A stretch of DNA of 64,000 bases, taken from Craterostigma plantagineum. Lineage: Eukaryota; Streptophyta; Magnoliopsida; Lamiales; Linderniaceae. A program made the position numbers and the translations under genes. The DNA is taken from positions 8,308,001-8,372,000 of the forward strand of contig JAPQWV010000001.1 in the NCBI GenBank assembly GCA_027422505.1, written 5' to 3'. The notes beneath the pieces were generated by a model. The model saw nothing but the letters and a program-made list of their open reading frames with translations. It was not told the origin of the DNA and ran no database searches. Shown piece after piece: positions 22,799 through 33,607 of the stretch; position 1 is the first letter of the stretch; the number at the start of each line of letters is the position of its first letter.

Positions 22799-25700
22799 TT
22801 AGAGAGCTTTAGGTACCCACTTAAACATGGGTCCTCTCGGATTAGCAGATTTAGTCTTGGGTTCAGATATGACTCCTAAATCTATTTTTGGAAGAGTCTT
22901 AATAACCCGTTGCACTTTTGAAAAAGTGGGTTTGGGTTTTGCCTCTATAGGAGACTTGGCCCTTTTGGCTTTTGTCGTCCTAGGCGGAGATTTAGGAACC
23001 CATTTGGGAACCTTACAGGGAAGGTTAATTTCAACACGTACAAATGCTTTGGAGGGTTTGACTGAGGAAAAGATCTTTTCTTGTGATAGTCTCCTAAGGT
23101 GCTTGGGGGATTTAATTTCTACGGGATACCTTAGGTGAGTACAATCATGTATGGCGCCATAAGCTTTCTTTATGGCTGGATCTTGTTTCCTACGAGTCTT
23201 CATTGTGGCATTTGTTTCAGAATTATTAATTTTTGACGTGGAGCCTATTTCGAAGTTGGTGCTTCTAAAGGTGATCGGCTGAAGTGAATAACTAGAAGCA
23301 ATTATCTTAAAAGTGGAAATAGCTCTTTTATTTCTACGAGTGTCTTTTATTGTAACAGAAGGATTAGCATGCTCAGAAACATTTAAGTCTAATGGCTCCT
23401 TCTTTATCTTAGTGCTAGACACTCTCGCCTTTATGTTTAGTGCTGACGCTACGCTCCCTGTAGACGTAGGTAAAGTGAAATTAGTCATAGCACTCTTACC
23501 AGAATTATTTTTACAATATTTATCTTTCACAGACGATTTTTCATTTTTCACGCTTTTTGTAATTGCGTGAGAGGTAGTTTGGGGGGACGAGGAAGCCTTG
23601 AGATTTTCCATCTCCTTAAAGAATTTTTTCTTTTCAGCTTCGAAATTCTCTCGTTCTTTTTCTAACTTTGCCTGTGACTCCTCTATCTGTTTTATGATAG
23701 GAGGTTTGTAGAGAGAATTTTTATAATTAAGGGCTTTAACTTCCTCGTGGTGTGTTTGAGAATCAGGAGGTAGAATTTGAACTAAATTGCAGACAGGTGT
23801 TAGAGTTTCTTTCCAATTTTTGTCCCTTTCATTTAGTTCTTTGTAGTCAAAGGGGATTTCTGGACCATGTGGACCTTGTCTAATGGACGAATCGAAAGTA
23901 TTTGCATAAGACGATTCAGTAAAATTTCTAAGAGAGGTTATTCCTAAGCGCATGATATATTTCTTTCTTTTGTAAAACACACGGGTTAGTGAAACCTATG
24001 CCTTCTATAGGATTATAGAACTCTATATCCTTGGGCTTGTTCAAAAATATCGTCTGTTCGGACTGTCCCCAACGCGTAACTATGTCGTCTAATTTCTTTA
24101 CTTTGGCATATAGTTTCTTGCGTTCCTCACCTAGGAGAGCGTAATTATTTTCCACGGTTAGTTTCGCGGCTTGACAGGCATCGAAATCCTTACTAAGCTG
24201 ACTAATCTTAGCATTCGATGTTTCTAATTGAGCTTCTAAGTTAGTGATCTTAGAGGTATCTTCGGTTATCCTACAATTTAAAATGGCTTTCTCGTTGAGA
24301 TTTCTAACCAAGCAATTGTAGTTATTTGCTAGCCTATCTTCTAATTCCTTAATCTTTTCGCTATGTTGTCCTAGTTGAGGTTGACTAGTCTCTCTAGACT
24401 GGAGGCTCTTGGTAAGTTCATCTATTTTTGCACTAGAGCTCCTAAGTTCTTGTTCGAGACTACCTATCTTCTCCTGAGCTCTCTCAAGTTCGTTCTCTAC
24501 TTCCTTTATACTTTTCTGCTCACGTTTCATGTTAGCATATTGCTTTTGATATGATTCTAACATGGTCAATAATGTGGAAGGAGTGACTACCTCATTTGAA
24601 GACGTGGATGCATTGTCGTCGTCCGTACGAGTGGATGTTTCGGCGTCCAATTCGTTGTCGAGACGGGCCATGAGGGCTAAGTTCTCTTATTCGGAGCTCG
24701 ACGTGTCCTCGAGCCATTGTTCCTGTTCGGCCATGAGAGCTACTCTAGCTTCTTTCTGTTTTGTCAATTGAAGCTTCATGGAGTAGTAGTTTGCATCTCT
24801 TTTCTTCGGGAGAGTGCACTCTCTGGCGAAGTGACGTGCTTTGCCACAGTTAAAACATTTGTTAGTCTCTTTGGGTTTCTTGACCTCGGAACTCTCTGGA
24901 GAACGTTCTTTGTTCTTGGAGCTTGTAGTCCGAAGTCTGTTGGCTGAGGTTGAAGACTTCTTCTTGAAGTACTTCTTGCTCATCATTTGTCCAATGAGAG
25001 CTAACTGTTTTCCAAGAGCTTTCATGTTCGGCTCGATGTCGGAGTCCGATTCCTCTTCCGACTCTGATGATGAAGGTGGCCTAACGATCTTCACCTTTCT
25101 TGATCTTGTGCTCCTCTTCTCCGAGACTAAGGCAACCGTGTCATCGATTTGTTTGCCTTTCTGCTCTTTGGTGATCTCGCGTATATCCTCCTTGTGCTGA
25201 GCGAGATTGTCGAACACGGCATGGACATCCAACTCCTCTAGATCTTTGTTTTGTCGTATTTGAGTGGATATTTTCTTCCATTCCGTGGGCAGAGAAGATA
25301 GAAATCTTATGTTTGTCTCCATGTTTGTCTTCGTTATTTCTATCTTCCTCATTTCATTGAGAAGAGTGAGGTATCGCTGGTAGATTTCGTTTAGGCTCTC
25401 CTCCGGTTTTGCTTTGAATGAGTCGTAAGCAGTGAGAATGTTCGCCTTCTTGGCCTTTATGCCAACTTCCGTCCTTTGCATCATCCTATGCAGCTCATCC
25501 CACATCCCTTTGGCCGATGTAAGGCTGTCGATTTGTCTGTATATATCGTTAGGGATGCCTTGCATAAGGGTATTCATGGCTACTAGATCAGCCTTAGCTC
25601 TAGCTCTTTCCTCCAGAGAGTATTCTCTAGGCTCCTTTAGTCGCCTAGAAGCTGGGATTGCTGGAGTAGCTGTTTCGTCCCCGGGTACATGAACCCAGAA

Positions 25701-25850
25701 CTGTGCTGGTCCCTCTTCAAGGGACTTCAGTAGATTCTCGGCTTGATCCTTTAGAGCAATGAAATTCAGAAAGCGGCTTCTCCACACTGTGTATTCGCCT
25801 CTTTGCAAGATCGACGGACGGTTGTCATTTCCGAGTGAGTATGCATCCAT
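22799..25850 (-). pseudogene. Gag of copia-2, long form with CCHC knuckle and coiled coil
   Basis: The likely start is MDAYSLGND at 25,850; an upstream ATG at 25,934 is in frame but not shared with copia-1. An N-terminal capsid-like domain (FLNFIALKDQAENLL, LTAYDSFKAKPEESLNEIYQRY) is followed by an acidic linker, the zinc knuckle CFNCGKARHFAREC, then about 230 residues of heptad-rich coiled coil (24,640-24,000), and a basic tail ending FKWVPKAL and TAA at 22,799. Breaks: a GAA-to-TAA-type nonsense codon after DTSSSE at 24,687 (the same frame resumes at once) and a frameshift near 23,960. Gag would form the particle and bind RNA. Protease begins in another frame just downstream. Confidence 0.9.
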
Positions 25851-26914
25851 GTTTGTATTGTAGTCGAGTTGTTGAAGGATCTTCGTTAATTGTTTTGAAG
25901 GTTGAAGATGATGTAATGTGCTTCCAAGTGACAAAATTCGTTAGTAGCGTTTGATTCGAAAATTAGATCGAGAATTATTTTCGATTAAATCTTAAAGTTT
26001 GATCGAAATTAATTCGGTCGAGATAGTGTACTGAGTACTGTTCTCGTGCGAGAAATTTTGTCAGCGAGATATTTTACGAGCGAGATAAATTGCTCAAAAT
26101 CATTCGGTCGAGAAAAATTTCTTGATCGTGAATTTATTTCGATCGTAAAGAAACAGTACGATAGTAAGTTTCTCGACAAGTCAAAATAAATCTGTTGACT
26201 AGAAGAATTTCTCGCGTGTAAATGATTTTCGCCTGGTCAAACGTTAAAAGGTTTGACTGAAAAAGTTTTTCGAGTGAAAGTTTTTACGCATGCAAAGTCA
26301 AAATAAGTCTCTCTCGAAAAAGTTTTTCGCTGTATAATGCTCGAGAAATATTTCTAACTAAAATCATTTCTACTGATGACGATTCTAGCGCTGACTTCGT
26401 ATTCTGACCGAGAAAAATTCTCGCGCTAAGTTTATCGATCGAGAAACTAATCCGATTGCAAAACTTAGCGAGAAAAATTTGAGCAATCGAGAAAAATTCA
26501 CAGAATACGATTAACACTAACTCGAGCAAAAACAAAGAATCAGATAGTGAAATTTGAGGCAATTGCTCGCAATTAAGTACTAATCACGCACGAACAAGCA
26601 ATTAAACACGTTATGAAGCAAAATATATCGAATTTGATCAAAATCAGAACGTGTTCTTCATGTTCTTCGCAAACAGTAACACACAGAAGCAATTCAATCC
26701 TAGAAATCGAAGTTTAAAGTGCTACAGAACTGATCGCAATGATGATCTATCACTTAAACAAGCACAGAAACACCAAATTCAGGTCAATTAAGCACAGAAT
26801 TAAGCTATTGGATCGAAAACAGATTTCGCACCAAACTATTCTTCGATGAATAGTGAACAGAATTAAATTTTCGATCCAATTCTAACAATTTTCGATTCAA
26901 AACAGAACGAATCT
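25851..26914 (-). other. copia-2 untranslated leader rich in palindromic words
   Basis: About 1 kb between primer site and gag start with no coding signal. Words such as TCGAGAAA, TTTCGATCG and TTCTCG recur every few tens of bases (25,960-26,500), as in copia-1's leader. Confidence 0.7.
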
Positions 26915-26926
26915 GCTCTGATACCA
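26915..26926 (-). other. copia-2 primer-binding site (initiator tRNA-Met)
   Basis: GCTCTGATACCA on the plus strand is TGGTATCAGAGC in element orientation, two bases inside the 5' LTR. Confidence 0.95.
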
Positions 26927-26928
26927 AT

Positions 26929-27279
26929 TGTTAGGTCCTACGATTAACAACTCTACGATCCTAGGCTAGAATTCATAGTAATTTGATCGTTTAGATAAGT
27001 AATTGAATTCGATCGAAAAACTCAAATGAAGAACAAGAGAGAGAATTCGAGTAGAGTGAGAAAGTTACTGTTGTTTCTCTCTCTAGAACTCGAATTGCAA
27101 GCCCTTCAGATCAATTCTCAAAACTTTCTCTATTCAGCTCAATTGATTTACAAGTATTTATACCAAACAAACTTGGTATAAAAATCAAACTAGTCCTAAT
27201 CTAAGGACTACTATACAAAACGCCCCTAATTACAAGGACAACTAATGAAATCAAGCACAATTACAAATAGTATTCTACA
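26929..27279 (-). repeat. copia-2 5' LTR
   Basis: 351 bp, TGTTAGG...TCTACA on the plus strand. About eight substitutions and no indel against 11,755-12,105. Athila gag resumes at 27,280. Confidence 0.95.
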
Positions 27280-29115
27280 GTTACCGACACTATCAAGATC
27301 AACGGAGTCTCGGGCGATGCAATTAAGCTGATGCTGTTCCCATTTTCCCTGAACTTTAGAGCCAAGGATTGGCTTGAGATGTTGCCGCCAAGATTGATCA
27401 CTACACGGGAGGAGTTGCGAGCCGCATTTATCGGGCAGGCACAACCCGTGAACGCCGTGACGACCAACACACCGACGCAACATACGCCGTACATACCACT
27501 GTGCGGGATTTGTCTAGCAGCCCACGAGACCTCAGAGTGCCAACTTGGGCAGCCGCTGGAGCACGGAGATTACATGGGCAACTATCATGGGCAGCGAGGT
27601 TTCTAACCTCGAGCGCACCCAAATCTGGCGTACGGGAATCCAAACCACCAACAAGGACCGCCGGGATTTCAGCCCAGACCGTCCGGTTTCCAAAGAGGGG
27701 CACCACGACAGTATAAGAGTGCGCCCGCGGGGTGAAGATCTAACGATATGACGGAGATGAAGGACATGATGAAGACGTTCCTCACTAATTTCAGGCAAAC
27801 CACCGCAGCTCATGAGAGTCGAATGACGAAATTGGAGGAGTATATGGAAGAACGACATACGTGCTCAAAACAGAGATGCATCGATTATGAAGTTGGAGCA
27901 GCAGGTGGGTCAATTAGCAAAGCAACTGGCAGGGGGAAATCAAGGATCACTCCCGAGCTACAGCAAGACAAACCCTAAGGAGTACTGCTATGTGGTAACC
28001 CTGAGGAGCGGGAGAGGATAGCAAGAAGTTCCCGCCAAGTAGAATTCAAAGGAGAAAGTCGATTTCGAGGGCCACGATGAGCCAGAAGTGGAGGAAAGCA
28101 AGGGCAACGGAGTCGAGAAGGTCAATGATGACAAGGGAAAGGTGTGACGATTCGTGAAGCCGTACCAGCCGAACACAGCTCGTTGAGGGAAGCCGAACCT
28201 GAAAAAGAGAAGGTCAAACCTAAAAAGGAGGAAGTCGCGCCTGAAAAAGAAAAGGCGGAGGAGAATGCGCGACCACCGGTAAAGCCGTACCAGCCGAAGG
28301 TTCCCTACCTAGCACGATTGAAGAAGGACAAAGATAAGGCATTGTTTAGCCGATTTATGGCTATGTGCAAAGAATTACATATTAACTTATCGTTTGTTGA
28401 AGCTATTACGCATATGCCCAGTTTCGTTAAGTTCCTGACGAATCGACGGAAGCCTGAACACGTCTCCACAGTGTACCAACGAGGAGAGTGCTCGCGATAC
28501 TCCAGAGCAAGATATCAAAGAAGCTCAAGGACCCAGGGAGTTTTACTATTCCCTGTCTTATAGGCGATTTAATAGTGGAGCATGCTTAGCCGATCTAGGT
28601 GCTAGTATTAATTTGATGCCGTATTCCACGTTTAGGCGCTTAGGATTAGGTGAACCACGACCCACTAGGATGAGTATTCAATTGACCGATAGATCGTTAA
28701 AATACCCTCGAGGTGTTATCGAGGATGTTCTAGTTAAGGTTGATAAGTTCGTTATCCCTACTGATTTTGTTATCCTAGAGATGGACGAGGATGAAAATAT
28801 TCCATTAGTTCTAGGTTGACCATTCTTAGCTACATGCGATACTCTGAAAGATGTTAGGAATGGAACATTGATTGTAGACGGCGAGAAAGTTACGTTTAAT
28901 ATGTAATTCGACGAAAAAGCGTAGCGAGCACGATAATAAATGCTATTACTTGGATGCTTGTGAGCACGATTTCTCGTCCTCTATGCAAGGTTTATCACAG
29001 GTTTTGAGCGAGGAGGAAGACAACGAGCCCACGATGACCATCGGCAAAAACAGAAAAGAAGTTAAGGACAAGAGCCCAGTCGAGGAGCGACCGCCACTAG
29101 AGCTGAAACCGCTGC
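27280..29115 (+). pseudogene. rest of Athila-type Gag and protease (copy A)
   Basis: Begins in the Gag homology region (DAIKLMLFPFSL...AKDWLEMLPP). It jumps by deletion to the QAQPVNAV linker and a zinc-knuckle-like CGICLAAHETSEC, then a Lys/Glu-rich region (28,144-28,330) and the retropepsin. Protease shows DLGASINLMPYS at ~28,595-28,630 and continues to the FVILEMDEDENIPLVLG block (28,819), where TGA replaces the next codon (R in copy D). The tail ELKPLPG ends at the rearrangement junction. Gag and protease are in several frames, so no product is expected. Confidence 0.85.
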
Positions 29116-29820
29116 CCGGCGAAAAGCGACAACCAAAAAACTTGATCGACACGTGGTGTGCTAATATAGATTGCAAGTGCAACAAGTGATAAAATAAAAC
29201 GAATACTTAATTACTATCACCAACGTGCGATAGGCAGTGGACCTATCGTTTGTAGTGCAGTAAAGTGTGAGGCGACCCTGGTTTTCTAACTAGGATTAGT
29301 GGCGGATTTCCGCAACGTAACCTACATCGTCGTAATTTATACGCAGGCCGAAGACCCATAAATATCGACAATATAATAACATCACTCCATAGGTCGTCAT
29401 CCATGTACAGGCTTGCCCTCAAAAGATCATGGAGTACCGCCTTCAGCTTGCCTTAGTCGAGACGTTTCTCAACGTCCGACTCTATCGTACCTACAACACA
29501 TAATGTAAGGGGTGAGCTATAAAGCTCAGTAAGTAGAAACGATGCATGCTATGCAAGTGCCTAATACCCCGCAGAGGCATCCGCGCCAATGCATTTAATA
29601 CTCGTACTACTTTCACTCAGGACCCTCGGCTAATCTTACTATGCACCATAAATGAGCTCAAATCCAATAAAAATAAATATGGCAGCGACCCACGCCGGGT
29701 GCCCTACGCTAGGATGCACACGTTCCCCTAGGTCGCCGTTTCCCAGGTCGTCCCCTCTGCCAGGCGGTCGCTCACGCTGGTAGCCCACGCCGAGGTTGCC
29801 TACACCAGGGTTACACCCTG

Positions 29821-30133
29821 TGTTGGCCCTTATATTACCAAACGAGGATCAAAAGAAAGGTTTGAATGTCAAAATGTGAAGAACACCTTGAGTACGTGTT
29901 AGTGTGTGTTTATCTAAGGAAAAGTACAAGGTGGCTTACCTTTTAAATTCTTTTGATAAAACCCTAATTAGGGTAAGTGGGGCTTTATATACCACAAGTA
30001 TTTGGTATATTAAAGCCCAATACAAAACTATGACTTAATATCATAAGTCACCCCAAACTACTACAACCCACTAAATAGACATATTAACCCAAGATTACAT
30101 AAAATTAAAGGATGCTACTAAATATTCCTAACA
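29821..30133 (-). repeat. copia-3 3' LTR
   Basis: 313-bp repeat. Its core promoter has GGGCTTTATATACCA (29,980-29,994) and TGGTATATTAAAGCCC (30,003-30,018), an inverted repeat with one extra T, containing the TATA box. The PPT (AAGGGGGAGAT in element sense) lies at 30,134-30,144. Confidence 0.95.
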
Positions 30134-30146
30134 ATCTCCCCCTTAT

Positions 30147-32423
30147 CATCCTTTTTGCTTTGGTGTCCTTGGAGTTGTCTTCTTTTTGGGTTTCTGCACA
30201 TGGTAGGGAGACTTCCTTAGTCCTAAGAAGTGCTCGTACGAACGCAACCTTCTTCAAAATGATATCTTCCCACAGATTGTCTCGATCAGCTTTGAGTATT
30301 TCTCTTGAGCTTCGTATTCTTCGTCTCTTAGCTGCTCGAGTATTCTTCTGTCTTCCGGATGATCAATAAGGTTCCGTCGCTGAACTTGTGAATCTCTGAC
30401 GTCTTCATAAGCCTTTTCTCTCCTTTGAAGTTGATGTAGACGACTGATGGATCATCGTCTTCATTTATAATGTGCCCTTCACCGTAACTTGGATCTGGGA
30501 CCTCGGAGGAAGGCTTCGTCAGATTCACCTTCTTCATGTTACTCTCCACCGCCATTTGAAGATCATGTGTTGCATTGAACTTGACTTTCCGTAGGATGAA
30601 TCTCTTTAGTGCGTAGTAGCCAAGTCTGAGTTCTGGATCTTGAGAGCTCCGAGCGTTCTGAAGCCCCTCGCTATTTCCTCAACATCTTCACCTCTGATGT
30701 AGGCGAGGTCGGCTTCATTCAATTCCACGTATTCTTCATTTTCTCGCCGTACCATGTAGACAGGCATGTCCATATCTGCAAACCTCATTTTGCGAACTCC
30801 CAGAATTTCTCTAATTGTGGGCTTCTTCTCCTCTTCTCTTCTTAGATAATCTACATCTCCCCCTCTTCCTTTGAATATCATTATTCGTCGAAGGGATAGC
30901 ATGTATTGAACGGCTTTAGGTCTCGAGAGATGGCTCAGTCCTCTAAGCTCAAGTTCGTCGAGCTTCTTGATCCTATCCTCCTTCCTCCAGATTCTCCTTC
31001 GAATTTCTTCTTGATATGGGGCAGTTACTTTGACGTTCTCCCATGGCAATTCCACCAGTTCTTTTGTCTTCGTCTTTATTGGTGGACATTCCTCATTGAT
31101 GACGGTGTGTCGGAGTAGCTCGGGAAGTTTTGGAATGTTTGCTTCGTAGTCTTCACCTTCCTCGAGTTCTGCGTCGTCGATTAGGGCCAGGCTAACATTT
31201 GCCTTCATCAAGAAGTATCTGGCATTTTCCATCAATCCTCTAGCCATGGCTGGGTCCATCGGTTTGGTTATCCAATCCTCGTTGAAGATGTAGTTTTCCA
31301 CGGCGCCGTGTGGATTGTACAGTTCTTCGGTTTGTTGGATTGGTTCATTGGTCTGCAGGGATAGCATGGGAGAGGATAGATATATCAGAGGGCTGTCTTG
31401 GCTTGTGGGAAGAGGAGGTGAAAGGCTCATAGCTGGTGAGGAGGGCTGTTGGGTTGTTTTGGTGGTAGTTCGGGTCGATTTTCTTGTTTGTGTGGGTGTA
31501 GGTGGTTTCGTTCTGGCGGGTGTTTGGGTGGTTCTAGGCTGTGGCTGCGGAGGAGGCTGAGGCCCTGTCTCTCGTGTCTTCTCCCCCTCGGGACGATCCC
31601 CACCGTCAGGGTCGTCACGTGGTAGTCTTGATGACTGGGCCTCGCTGGGGTTAGGTGGGTTGAAAGGAAGCTCCAGACCCTTGAGGACCTCCGCTTCATA
31701 CGCAGTTAGCTTTGGTGCAGTGCGGAGTCTGGCCAGTAGAACGTCGATGAGTTCCGGTATAGGAACGTTCCACGGGCCGTCGTCAGGGTCAGGAGATGGG
31801 TCGGCTTGCGAGGGTACTTCTTCGGTGACGGGGGCTTTGCCTTTGTCTCGAGAGGAGGTCCTAATTGCACTGTAGACTTGGGTCATGATGGTGTCCTCGA
31901 GATCTTTTGCGAACTCTGCGAGGCGATCATTCAGCCTGGCCTCCGTCACGAAAGGGGAAAATAACCTGACGGAGTCACGAAGACGTTCCGTCGTCACAAC
32001 ATCAGTAGAGGGTATTGATGTGCCGCCTGTTTGCACAGGACTAGATGAACCGAGGCCACTTAGGCTCATCGTTGACATCAATGCTAAGACAGACTCAGAT
32101 TGATGGCCCAAGGTCGTAGCTGCAGTGATGTTCACCACGTTGGGACTTCCGCTCTATTCCGTACTAGACTCTAGTACGGAGACATCATGGAGCGTTCTGT
32201 CTAGATCACTAAGATCTAGAGGTGCAGAAACTAGTGGTAGTGTCCTAGAAAGTGGAAAAATTTTGGATGGTGAGGGCACTAGACTGGTTGTGACCAAGGA
32301 AGGTGCAGTCTGAGGCTGAGGACTGCTTGTTACATCAACCCCCTCCGAGCGAGGTGGTGATGAATGACGTGGCACCTCGTGAGTATGTGAAACAATCATC
32401 TGTCGGGCGAAAGTGGCATTCAA
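30147..32423 (-). pseudogene. extra ORF downstream of pol (copia-3), nearly intact centre
   Basis: A frame runs from 32,423 to 30,606 with one nonsense codon at ~32,156. The 510-codon part from 32,138 is open. It has a Pro/Ser/Thr/Gln-rich first half and a conserved second half (LIDDAELEEGEDYEANIPKL, ELELRGLSHLSRPKAVQY). After a frameshift near 30,610 the C-terminal segment follows (AHDLQMAVESNMKKVNLT, SEIHKFSDGTLLIIRK), and in yet another frame a YEHFLGLRKS-like end. These segments match copia-2's extra ORF, but copia-2's N-terminal domain is absent. The acidic, low-complexity build suggests a partly disordered protein. Function unknown. Confidence 0.75.
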
Positions 32424-33607
32424 TCGATCAATTCAATTTAGATTTCAGTTTCGATCGAAAGTCAGTTTCAATTAGACAGTTTCGGCCGAAAGTCATAGTC
32501 AAACAATTGAAATCATTTTAAATTGGTAAAAATCAGTATCGGTCGAAAGTCCCAAATTGGCGATTGAATCAACAGTTTCGGCCGATTTAAACGTGAAATT
32601 GAATCTGGAAATGGGTTTCGGGCGAAGAGAAACTTAATCGAAACGGATTTCAAAAGCGATTCGAGCGAAATCACGTAAACCCTAATCTGCGCAACCTGCA
32701 AGAATCAAGAAAAATATCAGTTAAAAGTTGCTGATAATGCATTTATCCTTACCAATATTGAAATTTGTGCTGCGGAAATCGTGAAAAACTGGGTTTGAGT
32801 GAGACTGTGAAACGATGTATGCGATTTCTGAGAGAGTTTTGAAAATGAATTTTGAGAATAGATGAAGAAGAACAGTGTTTCGGGCGAAACGCTATATATA
32901 TATGAGATGAGTTTCGATCGAGACTGGTTTCGGGCGAATCTCAGTTTCGCCGAGAAAAAAAATCACAAAGGAGTTAAATTTAAGTTTCGATCAATTCAAT
33001 TCAATTCAATTCAGTTTCGATCGAAACGCGTTTTGGGCGAAAGTCGGTTTCGCCGATAAAATTAGAAAACGATTTAGGCAAATTTTCAATTTCAATTGAA
33101 GCGTGTTTCGGGCGAAAGTCAGTTTCGCCGAGAAAATTATAAAAGGGTTTAAAATGCAGTTCGATCGAAACTTGCATCGTGCGATTGTTAAATCAATTTA
33201 AAGGAGTTTCGGGCGATACGTAGTTTTGCCGAGAAAAGTTTTGAATTAACTGAAAATTCAGTTTCGATCGAATTTGAGCTGAGTTTCGAGCGATAGTCAG
33301 TTTCGCCGAGAAAGCATTTCAAATGATTGTATGTTTCAATTTCTATCAAACTTTGAGTGTCGCCGAGAAAAATTGTCTTAAGGTTGTAAAAATTATTGTT
33401 TCATAAGTTTAACCCTTTATGCGAATTTGATAAAGACTCCCCCTTAATTTGTGCGAAGTGTTCAATGACTCCCCCTAGATTAGTGCATAATTCTTAGAAG
33501 CTCCCCTAGATCCATGCATAAAGTTTTATTAGACTCCCCCTAGATATGATAGTAGAATTTTTTTTCTTTACATTCATATGAAAACATATAGAGAAAAATT
33601 AAATGAC
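32424..33607 (-). other. copia-3 spacer with palindromic words and internal PPT copies
   Basis: No coding signal. Dense TTTCGATCGAAA, TTTCGGGCGAAA and TTTCGCCGAG words occur at 32,420-33,370. Four polypurine-tract copies (complement of GGGGGAGTC) lie at ~33,438, 33,471, 33,502 and 33,534, spaced about 32 bases, with variants of the same 30-bp flank. Confidence 0.7.

Larger units (their letters stand above)
11755..27279 (-). mobile_element. copia-2: 15.5-kb Ty1/copia element with extra 3' ORF
   Basis: Two 351-bp LTRs (TGTTAGG...TCTACA) differ at about eight positions by eye, roughly 2.3 percent. Flanks are ATTAC and GTTAC, an imperfect 5-bp duplication, and copy D at ~55,170 gives the uninterrupted Athila gag. 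On the minus strand the order is LTR, tRNA-Met primer site, leader, gag, PR-IN-RT-RH, a 3.8-kb spacer, an extra ORF, PPT, LTR. RT wording suggests the SIRE/Maximus-like group, which also carries an ORF after pol, though these LTRs are short for that group. Every coding unit is broken, so this copy is dead, but it is the only one of the three relatives here that still has RT. Confidence 0.94.
10464..29115 (+). mobile_element. Athila-like copy A, inverted against C, split by copia-2
   Basis: It starts in the middle of an LTR (about 690 bp of LTR is missing compared with copy D). It then runs through the LTR end, tRNA-Asp primer site, gag and protease, and stops at about 29,115, just after the ELKPLP protease tail, with no RT. 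There it meets the primer-site end of an oppositely oriented LTR (copy B). Copia-2 splits gag at 11,754/27,280. Compared with D, gag also lacks several hundred bases between the AAFIG and QAQPVNAV segments (~27,433). The right end is uncertain by about 20 bases. Confidence 0.8.

Noticed and set aside
30112..30369. 85-codon plus-strand frame with a hydrophobic start
   Set aside because: Antisense to the conserved C-terminal end of copia-3's extra ORF and crosses the LTR/PPT border.
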